Below are positions 23,886-31,818 of a stretch of DNA of 32,208 nt, piece by piece; position 1 is the stretch's first letter, and each line of letters begins with the position of its first letter. Source of the DNA: Erysipelotrichaceae bacterium (GTDB lineage: Bacteria; Bacillota_I; Bacilli_A; RFN20; CAG-449); contig JALFBO010000004.1 of assembly GCA_022772105.1 (NCBI GenBank), positions 1-32,208 of the forward strand, written 5' to 3'. Position numbers and translations under genes: made by a program. The notes beneath the pieces are model-generated. The model did not search any database and was not told the origin of the DNA. It saw only the letters and a program-made list of their open reading frames with translations.

Positions 23886-24950
23886 TTAGATAGATTGATC
23901 GTTATTTTTATCAACATTATCTTCAACTACTTTAATCTCATCTAATCTATCTTCTATTATATCCCTTTCTTCATCATACTCATCATCGATTTCACCAACT
24001 AATTCTTCAAGAATGTCCTCCATAGTGATTAGACCAACAATTTTACCAGTTTTTGACTTAACAAAAGCCATGTGTTGCTTTTCTTTTTGGAAAGTTTTGA
24101 GTTGACGAGAAATCTTGATGCTATTTTTTGTCCATAAAGGATTAACGATGATAGAATTTAGATCTTTTTCGTTGTTTAGTAACATTTCATAGAATTCTTT
24201 TTGATAAATGATTCCATATATTGAACTATATTTATTGTTCTTAGCAATAGGAATACGTGAATAATTATATGTTTCGAATACTTCTTGAATCGTTTCTAGA
24301 GAATCGCTATTTTTTACAAACACAATATCTCTACCTTTAGTCATAATATCTCCTACGAGCAAATCTCCATATTCGATAGTATTAAGAATTAAATTTTTTT
24401 CTATTCCATTAAGTATTCCTTCATCGTGGATTTCATCTACTAAGATTTCAAATTCTTCTTCAGTCATAGTAGGTTGGCTCTTAATACCAAATAACTTTCT
24501 AATGCCCTTGCTAAGTAAATCGAATAACCAAGCAAAAGGGAATAAAATATAATAACAAATTAAAAGTGGGTAAGCAAAAATCAACGCCATATTTTCAGCG
24601 AGTGACTTAGATATTGATTTTGGAAATATTTCACCAAAGATTAAAACAGCAAGTGTAACAATAACAGTTCCAAGTGTTGCTCCAATATTTGTATAGTAGT
24701 TTACAAATACAATTGTGGCAATCGTTGTGCCAACGATGTTAACGATATTATTACCAATCAAGATAGTGGTAATTAATCTATCGTAATTATCTCTTAATTT
24801 TAATGCAATGCGAGCACTACGCTTATTTTTTGCTAAATTTTTCATTCTAATAACAGACATTGATGTAAATGCTGTTTCAGATGCAGAAAAGAAAGCAGAT
24901 AGAAATAATAAAATGAATAAACAAATAATATAAATATAGGGGTCCGGCAT
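23886..24950 (-). CDS. CNNM/CBS-domain membrane protein (HlyC/CorC family), short form
   Basis: An N-terminal DUF21/CNNM transmembrane domain (about 1-175) includes SAFFSASETAFTSMS, TTILIGNNIVN and IFGEIFPKSISKSLAEN, all standard for the family. Two CBS domains (about 195-320) follow, recognisable by VGDIMTKGRDIVFV and GKIVGLITMEDILEELVGEI. The usual C-terminal CorC_HlyC domain is missing: after the second CBS only an acidic tail remains, giving 354 residues instead of about 430. The family has been linked to Mg2+ or other cation efflux in some bacteria. AAGGAG precedes the ATG, and a TTGAAT-17-TATTAT promoter drives this gene and the VanZ/Ig gene. Confidence 0.9.
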   Translation of the reverse strand: MPDPYIYIICLFILLFLSAFFSASETAFTSMSVIRMKNLAKNKRSARIALKLRDNYDRLITTILIGNNIVNIVGTTIATIVFVNYYTNIGATLGTVIVTLAVLIFGEIFPKSISKSLAENMALIFAYPLLICYYILFPFAWLFDLLSKGIRKLFGIKSQPTMTEEEFEILVDEIHDEGILNGIEKNLILNTIEYGDLLVGDIMTKGRDIVFVKNSDSLETIQEVFETYNYSRIPIAKNNKYSSIYGIIYQKEFYEMLLNNEKDLNSIIVNPLWTKNSIKISRQLKTFQKEKQHMAFVKSKTGKIVGLITMEDILEELVGEIDDEYDEERDIIEDRLDEIKVVEDNVDKNNDQSI

Positions 24951-24980
24951 GTATAATTTTTCTCCTTGTTACATTTAAAT

Positions 24981-25009
24981 ATAATAGCATAATGAAAAAA
25001 TATATTCAA
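24981..25009 (-). promoter_or_regulatory. Promoter of the CNNM-VanZ/Ig operon
   Basis: Minus strand: TTGAAT (25004-25009), 17 bases, TATTAT (24981-24986), about 30 bases before the start codon. Confidence 0.7.
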
Positions 25010-25126
25010 TGAGGAAGAATAATGTTAAAAGAAAACAACATTAATAAATAAATAAAACAAAAAAATCAATTTTAATTTAGATTTATTTATTTTTTTCTAT
25101 TATTTAGTGATAAAAATTATTCTATT

Positions 25127-25140
25127 TGTAAGCGCTTTTA
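25127..25140 (+). promoter_or_regulatory. Catabolite-responsive element (cre) at the pullulanase promoter
   Basis: TGTAAGCGCTTTTA agrees with the CcpA consensus TGWAARCGYTWNCW at 13 of 14 positions. It abuts likely -10 sequences (TATGAT 25139-25144 or TAGAAT 25144-25149), so CcpA binding would block transcription when glucose is present. The -35 is not clear. Confidence 0.8.
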
Positions 25141-25180
25141 TGATAGAATATTTTTATAAGAAAGGGGAATAAAATTCATT

Positions 25181-27886
25181 ATGAAAAAAAATAATAAAAT
25201 TTTTGCGTGTTTGAGCGTAGCCGCTATGCTTGCCACAGTTACTTTTGTTTCATGCTCGCAAAATAAAACACCTGCAAATAAAGAACAAAATAACAATCAT
25301 ATTAATGAAAATGTTCAAGATGCAGTTTCTCAAAAAATGTTACGAATTCATTATCATAGGGATGATGGTGCGTATTCTGAATGGGATATTTGGTTATGGC
25401 CAGAAGGTGGTGCTGGAGATGCAGTTAAATTCACTAAAACCGATGACTACGGAGTTTACGCGGAAGTAGATCTTGAAAGTGGAGCTTATGCTGGTGCTAC
25501 TAAATTTGGTATTATCATTAGAAAGCCAGACTGGTCTGCAAAAGATGCTTCCGGAGCAGATCGTTTCTTCGAAATTCCTGCAGATGTAGGAGATCAAGGA
25601 TATGATATATATTTATATGGTGGTAAAGAAGATATTTATACAAGTCCAGATGAAGCACAATCTTCTGCATTAAATAATGCATATTTCCAAGATATAACTA
25701 CTGTAAAAGCTGATATCTTCTTAGGAAAAACAGAACATACATTAGTTGTTTCCGATATATCTTTATATGATGGGGATACAAAAATTGATATTTCCAATGT
25801 AGTAATAACTTCTGATTCTATTACATTTAAAGTACCTGAAGGAGCTATTTCTTACTCTGGTCAATACACATTAAAAGTCAAATTTGATGCTGGAGTTGCA
25901 TCTTGTAATGTTTCTTTAACTTCTTTATATGATGATAAGGAATTCTATGATGCTTACACATATTATGGTGATGACCTTGGTGTAACATTCAACAAAACAA
26001 GAACTGCTACTACATTTAAGATTTGGGCGCCAATTTCTAAATCTGTTATTTTAAATATTTATGAAAGTGGCACACCAAAATCATTATCAAATGCATTTGG
26101 AAGCGATGCGATTTATAAACGCATTGAATTAAAGAAAGAACAACAAGGTGTATGGGGTGCAACAATCAATGAAAACTTACACGGTAAGTATTACACATAC
26201 ACTGTTGATAATGGATACGCTGTTAATGAAGTAGTAGATCCATATGCAAAGAGCTGTGGTGTTAATGGCTTAAGAGGATGCATTGTTGATTTCAAAGCAA
26301 TCGATGAAGAAATTCATTGGAACGAAGTATCTCGCCCAAATAATATCACTAAACCAACTGATCAAATTATTTATGAAATGCATATTAATGATATGACTAA
26401 TAGTGAAACTGCTGGTACTAAAGATATGGAATTTGATGGAAAATCATATACAGCAAAGAAACTACGTGGTAAATATCTTGCTATGTCGCAAACAGGTACT
26501 ACTTATACTGATGGCACAACAACGGTTACAACCGGTTTAGATCACTTAAAAGAATTAGGTGTAAACACTGTTCAAATCCAACCAATTTATGATTTCTCTT
26601 CCGTAGAAGAATTTGGTTCTAGCAAAGGATATAACTGGGGCTATGATCCACTTAACTATAACTGTCTAGAAGGTTCATATTCAGTTAATCCAGAAGATGG
26701 TTTATCTAGAATTAAAGAATTTAAAGCAACAATGAAAGCATTCTGTGAAGCAGGAATCAATGTTAATATGGACGTTGTTTATAACCATACTGCATCAACA
26801 GAAAATACAAACTTTGAAAAGATTATTCCAGGTTACTATCATAGAATGACAGAAGCTGGTAAATATTCAAATGGTTCCGGATGTGGAAATGAAATGGCTT
26901 CTGAAAAACCAATGTATCGTAAATTCGTTGTTGATTCATGTAAGTTCTGGTGTGAAACATACAACATTTCTGGTTTCAGATTTGACTTAATGAAATTACT
27001 AGATACAGTTACATTACAACAAGTATATGAAGAATGCGCTAAAGTGTATCCACAAGTAACCGTTTATGGTGAACCTTGGACTGGTGGAACATCAACTGAC
27101 ACATATGTTGGTGTTGATCAAACTACAGTAATCGGTACTAAGGGTGTCGGTGCATTTAACGATCAAATTAGAAACTCAATTAGAGGTGGAAATGATCAAG
27201 GCGCTACTGGTTGGATTCATAATGGAACAACTGGTGTACAAAAGATTGTTGATGGTATTAAAGGTACATTCTACGGTGGATATATTAACGCTGAAAAAGT
27301 TGTTAACTATGTAGCATGTCATGATAACTATTGTATTAACGACCAAATTGAATATTCAAGTGATGGTTCAAATAAGAACAATAAGATCACTCAATCAGAT
27401 GCAATGATCACATTAGCGGAAGGTATTCCTTTCATCTACGAAGGTGATGAATTCTGTAGAACAAAGAATATCTACCATACTACTATTAAAGATGGTAAAG
27501 ATGAAGCAGGTCAAATTATTCATAATACATATAATGCACCACTTTATAACACAATTAACTGGGCAGATAAGATTACTAACTTAAAAGTTAATAATATTCA
27601 TAAAGATCTATTCAAGATTAGAAATGATTATGAAGGATTTAGATACGCTAAAAACAGTGAAATAGCTGAAAATGTTACTATTTTATCACAAGGTAAAGTT
27701 ATCGCTTATAAAGTTAAATCTGGCGATAAAGAATTAGTAGTCGTTCACTCACAAGCTGGTGGAGCTTATAATTTACCTGGCTCATATAAATTATTATTCA
27801 ATAATGTTGATGGCTTAGTTAATTCATCTACTAGTATTACTGATTACATGCTTCCTGTAAATGGAACTGCGGTATTTGTTAAATAA
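25181..27886 (+). CDS. pulA: Type I pullulanase, secreted lipoprotein
   Basis: Hydrolyses alpha-1,6 branches of pullulan, starch or glycogen at the cell surface. A signal peptide ends in lipobox FVSC with Cys25. A CBM41-like starch-binding domain follows (about 50-135: IHYHRDDGAYSEWDIWLWPE), then a linker domain, an isoamylase N-type CBM48 (about 265-360: GVTFNKTRTATTFKIWAP) and the GH13 catalytic barrel. Signature YNWGYDP is present. Catalytic residues are Asp602 in GFRFDLMK, Glu631 in VYGEPWTGG and Asp715 in CHDN; region I reads NMDVVYNHT. 901 residues. AAGGGG precedes ATG. It starts a two-gene operon with the lipoprotein 14 bases downstream. Confidence 0.95.
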   Translation: MKKNNKIFACLSVAAMLATVTFVSCSQNKTPANKEQNNNHINENVQDAVSQKMLRIHYHRDDGAYSEWDIWLWPEGGAGDAVKFTKTDDYGVYAEVDLESGAYAGATKFGIIIRKPDWSAKDASGADRFFEIPADVGDQGYDIYLYGGKEDIYTSPDEAQSSALNNAYFQDITTVKADIFLGKTEHTLVVSDISLYDGDTKIDISNVVITSDSITFKVPEGAISYSGQYTLKVKFDAGVASCNVSLTSLYDDKEFYDAYTYYGDDLGVTFNKTRTATTFKIWAPISKSVILNIYESGTPKSLSNAFGSDAIYKRIELKKEQQGVWGATINENLHGKYYTYTVDNGYAVNEVVDPYAKSCGVNGLRGCIVDFKAIDEEIHWNEVSRPNNITKPTDQIIYEMHINDMTNSETAGTKDMEFDGKSYTAKKLRGKYLAMSQTGTTYTDGTTTVTTGLDHLKELGVNTVQIQPIYDFSSVEEFGSSKGYNWGYDPLNYNCLEGSYSVNPEDGLSRIKEFKATMKAFCEAGINVNMDVVYNHTASTENTNFEKIIPGYYHRMTEAGKYSNGSGCGNEMASEKPMYRKFVVDSCKFWCETYNISGFRFDLMKLLDTVTLQQVYEECAKVYPQVTVYGEPWTGGTSTDTYVGVDQTTVIGTKGVGAFNDQIRNSIRGGNDQGATGWIHNGTTGVQKIVDGIKGTFYGGYINAEKVVNYVACHDNYCINDQIEYSSDGSNKNNKITQSDAMITLAEGIPFIYEGDEFCRTKNIYHTTIKDGKDEAGQIIHNTYNAPLYNTINWADKITNLKVNNIHKDLFKIRNDYEGFRYAKNSEIAENVTILSQGKVIAYKVKSGDKELVVVHSQAGGAYNLPGSYKLLFNNVDGLVNSSTSITDYMLPVNGTAVFVK

Positions 27887-27900
27887 GGGAGGAAAAGAAA

Positions 27901-28977
27901 ATGAAAAAGACTATAACATTATTACTTGCTTCCTTAGTAGCAACAACAGGCATTTTAGCAGGCTGTGGAAAGAAAAAAACCGATCCATCCACTTCAAGTT
28001 CAAATTCAACTACAAGTTTAACTTCAACTTCAACTAATGAAGTAACAAGTACAGTCACATCGCAAACAATAACATCAAATCCATCAACTACGATTCCACC
28101 TGAATCATTCGTAGAAGTTGGAGAATATACCATTACTTGGATTAATGGTATTGGATCATCTTATCAATTAGTAGATGGTGGGGTATTACCAGGAAAAGCA
28201 AATGGAAACGATAAAATTGAATTTAAATTAGCATTAGCTTATGGATTTGAAGTTGCTCCTAATGTAACAGCAAACGATGTAACATTAACTCCTGTAGATG
28301 GTGTTTACTCATTTGTTGTCACTGGAAATACAACAATCAAAGCAGCAGACTTAGATGTTAATTATGATGAAGTTATTGAATATTCTTCATATTATCTTCA
28401 ATTAGGTAGCCAAGAATTTGTAAATAAAGAAGAAAATAGATTTATTGTTGATAAATATCCAGTATATTCTAATGAACAATACTATTTTGAAGATATTGAT
28501 TTCAATATTGGTGATACATTCAAGGTTTATGATAGCGTAACATCAGCTGTATTAACAAACTATGAAAAAGTTGATGGAGTATTACCAACTGGCTCAGTAG
28601 CGGCTGATGGAACATTTACTTGTACTGAAAAAGGTACATATGCTATGTACATAAAAGTAACTGGTGGAGAAACTCTAGTATATGTAGAATGCTACAATGA
28701 ACGTGAAATTAAAATTACTGGAGTTGAAGCAGGCTATACATATTATGTTTGGTCATGGGGTGGCGAAAAAGCTAACACATGGTTACCAGGTGTATTAGAT
28801 GGAACAACATTTACATTTACTCTTCCAAAACGTGCTTCTGGCTTCTTAATTGCTCAATTTAATGATGGCTTAGCAATTGAAGATGCTTCTTGGGATGTTA
28901 AGATTAAACAATCAGAAGATATGGCTCCTGTTAAAGGTGTAAGCTCTTATCCAGTTGTTTGGAAAGTTGGAGCTTAA
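27901..28977 (+). CDS. Lipoprotein, probable alpha-glucan-binding partner of the pullulanase
   Basis: The signal peptide ends in lipobox LAGC (Cys22). A Ser/Thr-rich linker fills about residues 28-68, as in surface tethers. Beyond it are beta-strand-rich domains: about 72-150 (an aspartate- and valine-rich repeat), about 155-255, and a C-terminal one (about 262-358) with YYVWSWGGEKANTWLPG and SGFLIAQFNDG. Tryptophan clusters with a Y-x-W start recall CBM26/SusE-like starch-binding domains, but I cannot assign a family. GGGAGG precedes ATG, 14 bases from the pullulanase stop, so it shares the cre control. The role in starch capture is inferred from context. Confidence 0.7.
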   Translation: MKKTITLLLASLVATTGILAGCGKKKTDPSTSSSNSTTSLTSTSTNEVTSTVTSQTITSNPSTTIPPESFVEVGEYTITWINGIGSSYQLVDGGVLPGKANGNDKIEFKLALAYGFEVAPNVTANDVTLTPVDGVYSFVVTGNTTIKAADLDVNYDEVIEYSSYYLQLGSQEFVNKEENRFIVDKYPVYSNEQYYFEDIDFNIGDTFKVYDSVTSAVLTNYEKVDGVLPTGSVAADGTFTCTEKGTYAMYIKVTGGETLVYVECYNEREIKITGVEAGYTYYVWSWGGEKANTWLPGVLDGTTFTFTLPKRASGFLIAQFNDGLAIEDASWDVKIKQSEDMAPVKGVSSYPVVWKVGA

Positions 28978-29008
28978 TTAATTTCTTAAATTAATAGGTA
29001 TGTTTTGG

Positions 29009-29030
29009 TTCTCTAAATAAAATTGGGGAA
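29009..29030 (-). repeat. Inverted copy of the sequence that ends each LRR unit
   Basis: These 22 bases are the reverse complement of 30432-30453 with one mismatch; a more diverged copy ends unit 2 near 31725-31745. They therefore bracket the first LRR unit as an inverted pair. In the same gap AAATGTCTCAA (29040-29050) is the reverse complement of bases 29244-29254, in front of the first LRR gene. Confidence 0.6.
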
Positions 29031-29089
29031 ACTTTAGGAAAATGTCTCAAATTGATAAGGGACAGCCAAATAAAAATAATCAAAAGAAT

Positions 29090-29124
29090 GGGGGGAAGCT
29101 ACAATGGTAGCAACCCTCATTTTT
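29090..29124 (+). terminator. Rho-independent terminator after the pullulanase operon
   Basis: A G-run arm, GCTAC-AATG-GTAGC apical hairpin (29098-29111), CCCTC arm (29114-29118) and T5. It lies 110 bases past the lipoprotein stop. Confidence 0.75.
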
Positions 29125-29291
29125 CTTTTGTCTAAAAATAAATAATGCTCATGTATTATTTTAATATAAATTTGTTTTGTCATTCATACATACTAGATTG
29201 ATAAAGCAAATTTAAAGGTGTAACATAATATTAGATAAAGAAATTGAGACATTTATCATATTTATTTTATTTATGAAAGGAATATAAGAAT

Positions 29292-30224
29292 ATGGGAAAT
29301 AAATTCTTAAGATTATTTTTAATAGTGATTTCATCTTTTGCTGCTTCTGTTGGACTGGCGTCATGTGGTAATACATATACTCCTAGTTATGATAATTTAT
29401 CTTTTACAGTCATTAGTGAAGAAGAAAAAATTTGTGAAGTAAACGGATATAAGAAGTATTATAACGATGAAAGAGATAATAATATTTACATTCCTAAAAT
29501 GTGGAATGACTACAAAGTAACATCAATTGGCGAATCTGCTTTCTTTGGTTGCGAATCTTTAAGTTCAATCATGATACCAAATAGTGTAACCTCAATTGGC
29601 GGCTCTGCTTTCAGGAAATGTACCTCTTTAAGTTCAATCTCAATTCCAAAAAGTGTAACCTCAATTGGATTCGGTGCTTTCCTTGATTGTACCTCCTTAA
29701 GTTCAATCGTGATACCAAATAGTGTAACCTCTCTTGGCGGTTATGTTTTCCATGACTGTGCCTCCTTAAGTTCAGTAAAAATAGGAAATGGTGTAACCTC
29801 AATTGGAGACGATACTTTTTATGGATGCAGCTCTTTAAGTTCAATCGTGATACCAGGTAGTGTAACCTCAATTGGCGAAAGTGCTTTCAATCTTTGTACC
29901 TCCTTAAGTTCAATCGTGATACCAGATAGTGTAATCTCAATAGACCGCGCTGCTTTCCAAAGATGTTCCTCTTTAAGTTCAGTAACAATAGGAAATGGTG
30001 TAACCTCTCTTGGCGAGCTTGCTTTCTCTTTTTGTCCATCCTTAAGTTCAATCGTGATACCAGATAGTGTAACCTCAATAGGCAGCTCTGTTTTCTATAG
30101 TAGTAAGTCCTTAAGTGATGTATACTATATTGGTTCAGAAGAACAATGGAATGCTATTAGTATTGATTCGACTAATGATGAATTAAATTCTGCTACTATC
30201 CACTATAACTATGTAGGTAAGTAA
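29292..30224 (+). CDS. BspA-type leucine-rich-repeat lipoprotein, 9 repeats
   Basis: A signal peptide ends in lipobox LASC (Cys25), so the protein should be lipid-anchored outside. After a 45-residue N-terminal segment, nine 23-residue LRR_5 (Treponema pallidum/BspA type) repeats run from about residue 78 to 280, pattern V-T-S-I-G-x-x-A-F-x-x-C-x-S-L-S-S-I-x-I-P-x-S. A closing segment VYYIGSEEQWNAI caps them. BspA-like proteins in gut and oral bacteria bind host matrix or other microbes; binding here is inferred. GAAAGGAATATAAG precedes the ATG. At DNA level the 69-base repeats are nearly identical at silent sites but differ at a few codons. Confidence 0.88.
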   Translation: MGNKFLRLFLIVISSFAASVGLASCGNTYTPSYDNLSFTVISEEEKICEVNGYKKYYNDERDNNIYIPKMWNDYKVTSIGESAFFGCESLSSIMIPNSVTSIGGSAFRKCTSLSSISIPKSVTSIGFGAFLDCTSLSSIVIPNSVTSLGGYVFHDCASLSSVKIGNGVTSIGDDTFYGCSSLSSIVIPGSVTSIGESAFNLCTSLSSIVIPDSVISIDRAAFQRCSSLSSVTIGNGVTSLGELAFSFCPSLSSIVIPDSVTSIGSSVFYSSKSLSDVYYIGSEEQWNAISIDSTNDELNSATIHYNYVGK

Positions 30225-30289
30225 CTAATCTTTTATAAAAAGATGTTATCATCTTCAATTCCAAGTAATTTTATTATAAAATTGTACAT

Positions 30290-30355
30290 GTATATGACTC
30301 CTTTCTTTGCTTATTTTTAGACAACTTAATTATAAGAAAAGTCATATACTTTTTT
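30290..30355 (+). terminator. Long-stem terminator of LRR unit 1
   Basis: GTATATGACT (30290-30299) pairs with AGTCATATAC (30340-30349), extended by TTCTT/AAGAA, then T6. The loop is long (about 26 bases). The block 30288-30371 is identical, base for base, to 31579-31662 in unit 2. Confidence 0.65.
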
Positions 30356-30377
30356 AATGGAAAAAACAAAATAAAAA

Positions 30378-30424
30378 CTTATCAAACAAGTGGGGGATTA
30401 TTTTGACCCCAAAAATTTGATAAG
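30378..30424 (+). other. Conserved hairpin of unknown role, unit 1
   Basis: CTTATCAAA (30378-30386) pairs with TTTGATAAG (30416-30424), enclosing GGGG/CCCC (30392-30396 with 30407-30410). No T run follows, so it is not a standard terminator. The rest of the 391-base gap (30225-30615) holds the terminator above and the leader of the next gene. Confidence 0.6.
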
Positions 30425-30615
30425 CGAAGCGTTCCCCAATTTCATTTAGAGAAACCTAAAAATAAATAATGTTCATGCATTATTTTAATATAAATTTATT
30501 TTGTCTTTCATACAAATTGGATTGAAGGAGCGAATATAAAGGTGTAACATAATATTAGTCAATGAAATTGAGACATTTATCATGCTTATTTTATTTATGA
30601 AAGGAATATAAGAAA

Positions 30616-31515
30616 ATGGTTAATAAATTATTAAGATTATTTTTAATAGTGATATCATCTTTTACTGCTTCTGTTGGAATGGCGTCATGTAGTGTAAATA
30701 ATATGTTTCATAGACATAAATATAATAAACAAGTAATAATAGATGAATATAAAGCAAGTGATGCAGATTGTGAACATGCTGGAACATATTATTACTCTTG
30801 TAGTTGTGGCAAACTTGGGACAGAAACATTTGAATATGGAGAACCATTAGGACATAATTGGTGTTATGAATATTTTCAAACATTAGAAGGAGAATTTTAT
30901 CAAATCGTAACTTGTTTTAGATGTGATGAAAAAGAAAAAAGAACCATTCAAAGTGTTAATAATTTATCATTTGCAGTCATTAGTGAAGAAGAAAAAACTT
31001 GTGAAGTAATCGGATATAGGAAGTATTATAACGATGAAAGAGATAATTATATTTGCATTCCTAAAATGTGGAATGACTACAAAGTAACCTCAATTGGCGA
31101 CTTTGCTTTCGAGTTGTGCTCCTCCTTAAGATCAATCGTGATACCAGATAGTGTAACCTCAATTGGAAAATGTGCTTTCGAGTGTTGCTCCTCCTTAAGA
31201 TCAATCGTGATACCAGATAGTGTAACCTCAATTGGCAACTCTGCTTTCTGGTGTTGTTCCTCCTTAAGTTCAATCGAGATACCAGATAGTGTAACTTCAA
31301 TTGGCAACTATGCTTTCTATTATTGTCGCTCCTTAAGATCAGTAACAATAGGAAATAGTGTAACCTCAATTGGCAGAGGTGCTTTCTATGAGTGTACCTC
31401 CTTAAGTGATGTGTACTATATTGGTTCAGAAGAACAATGGAATGATATCAGTATTGGTTCTAGTAATGATAGATTAAAATCTGCTACTATCCACTATAAC
31501 TATGTAGGTAAGTAA
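30616..31515 (+). CDS. BspA-type leucine-rich-repeat lipoprotein, 5 repeats plus Cys-rich N-terminal domain
   Basis: Paralogue of the upstream gene with the same lipobox layout (MASC, Cys25) and the same closing segment. Between the lipobox and the shared NLSFAVISEEEKTCEV segment lies an extra domain of about 80 residues: HRHKYNKQVIIDEY, HAGTYYYSCSCGKLG and VTCFRCDEKEKR, with CxC and CxxC pairs plus His residues, like the small zinc-ribbon-like modules that often precede BspA repeats. Five 23-residue repeats follow (about residues 175-288). AAAGGAATATAAG precedes the ATG. Surface adhesion is inferred from the family. Confidence 0.87.
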   Translation: MVNKLLRLFLIVISSFTASVGMASCSVNNMFHRHKYNKQVIIDEYKASDADCEHAGTYYYSCSCGKLGTETFEYGEPLGHNWCYEYFQTLEGEFYQIVTCFRCDEKEKRTIQSVNNLSFAVISEEEKTCEVIGYRKYYNDERDNYICIPKMWNDYKVTSIGDFAFELCSSLRSIVIPDSVTSIGKCAFECCSSLRSIVIPDSVTSIGNSAFWCCSSLSSIEIPDSVTSIGNYAFYYCRSLRSVTIGNSVTSIGRGAFYECTSLSDVYYIGSEEQWNDISIGSSNDRLKSATIHYNYVGK

Positions 31516-31580
31516 CTAATCTTTAATAAAAAGATGTTATTATCTTCAATTCCAAGTAATTGTATTATAATATTGTATAT

Positions 31581-31646
31581 GTATATGACTCCTTTCTTTG
31601 CTTATTTTTAGACAACTTAATTATAAGAAAAGTCATATACTTTTTT
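31581..31646 (+). terminator. Long-stem terminator of LRR unit 2
   Basis: Same structure as in unit 1: GTATATGACT (31581-31590) with AGTCATATAC (31631-31640), then T6. Confidence 0.65.
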
Positions 31647-31669
31647 AATGGAAAAAACAAAATTAAAAA

Positions 31670-31715
31670 CTTATCAAACTAGGGGGATTATTTTGACCCC
31701 CAAAAATTTGATAAG
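31670..31715 (+). other. Conserved hairpin of unknown role, unit 2
   Basis: CTTATCAAA (31670-31678) with TTTGATAAG (31707-31715), enclosing GGGGG/CCCCC (31682-31686 with 31697-31701). Compared with unit 1 the flanks of the G and C runs changed, yet pairing is kept. The gap 31516-31818 otherwise holds the terminator above and, at 31794-31799, a TATAAT that probably serves psuG. Confidence 0.6.
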
Positions 31716-31818
31716 TAAACGCTCCCTAATTTTATTTTAAGAACCTATGTTTTAAAAGGCGTGCCTATTTTTTTATTTTCGTTTTTGGTGTATTATAATA
31801 AAGAAAGGTGAAAAATAT

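Larger units (their letters stand above)
29132..30455 (+). repeat. Tandem duplication, unit 1 (1.32 kb)
   Basis: This unit (upstream region, LRR lipoprotein gene, terminator and second hairpin) is repeated at 30456-31749. Both begin with CTAAAAATAAATAATG and the upstream 160 bases, signal-peptide codons, last 35 codons and about 200 downstream bases align almost without gaps. The units differ in the number of LRRs and in an N-terminal insertion in unit 2. The region 28978-29291 otherwise holds only the terminator, the inverted copy and the gene's leader; no convincing -35/-10 pair is seen. Confidence 0.85.
30456..31749 (+). repeat. Tandem duplication, unit 2 (1.29 kb)
   Basis: Second copy of the unit at 29132-30455; the join is seamless at CCTAAAAATAAATAATG. 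Similarity ends near 31745, where AGAACCTA continues into unrelated sequence. Confidence 0.85.

Noticed and set aside
29170-29260. TTGTCA or TTGAGA as -35 of the LRR genes
   Set aside because: The matching -10 is not preserved between the two nearly identical copies, so no firm promoter can be called.
29530-30110. Regular 69-base periodicity that could suggest a CRISPR-like or tandem DNA array
   Set aside because: The period is 23 codons in one open frame and translates to classic BspA LRRs; spacers are not unique DNA and no cas genes are near. The long antisense frames over this region are by-products of the repeats.
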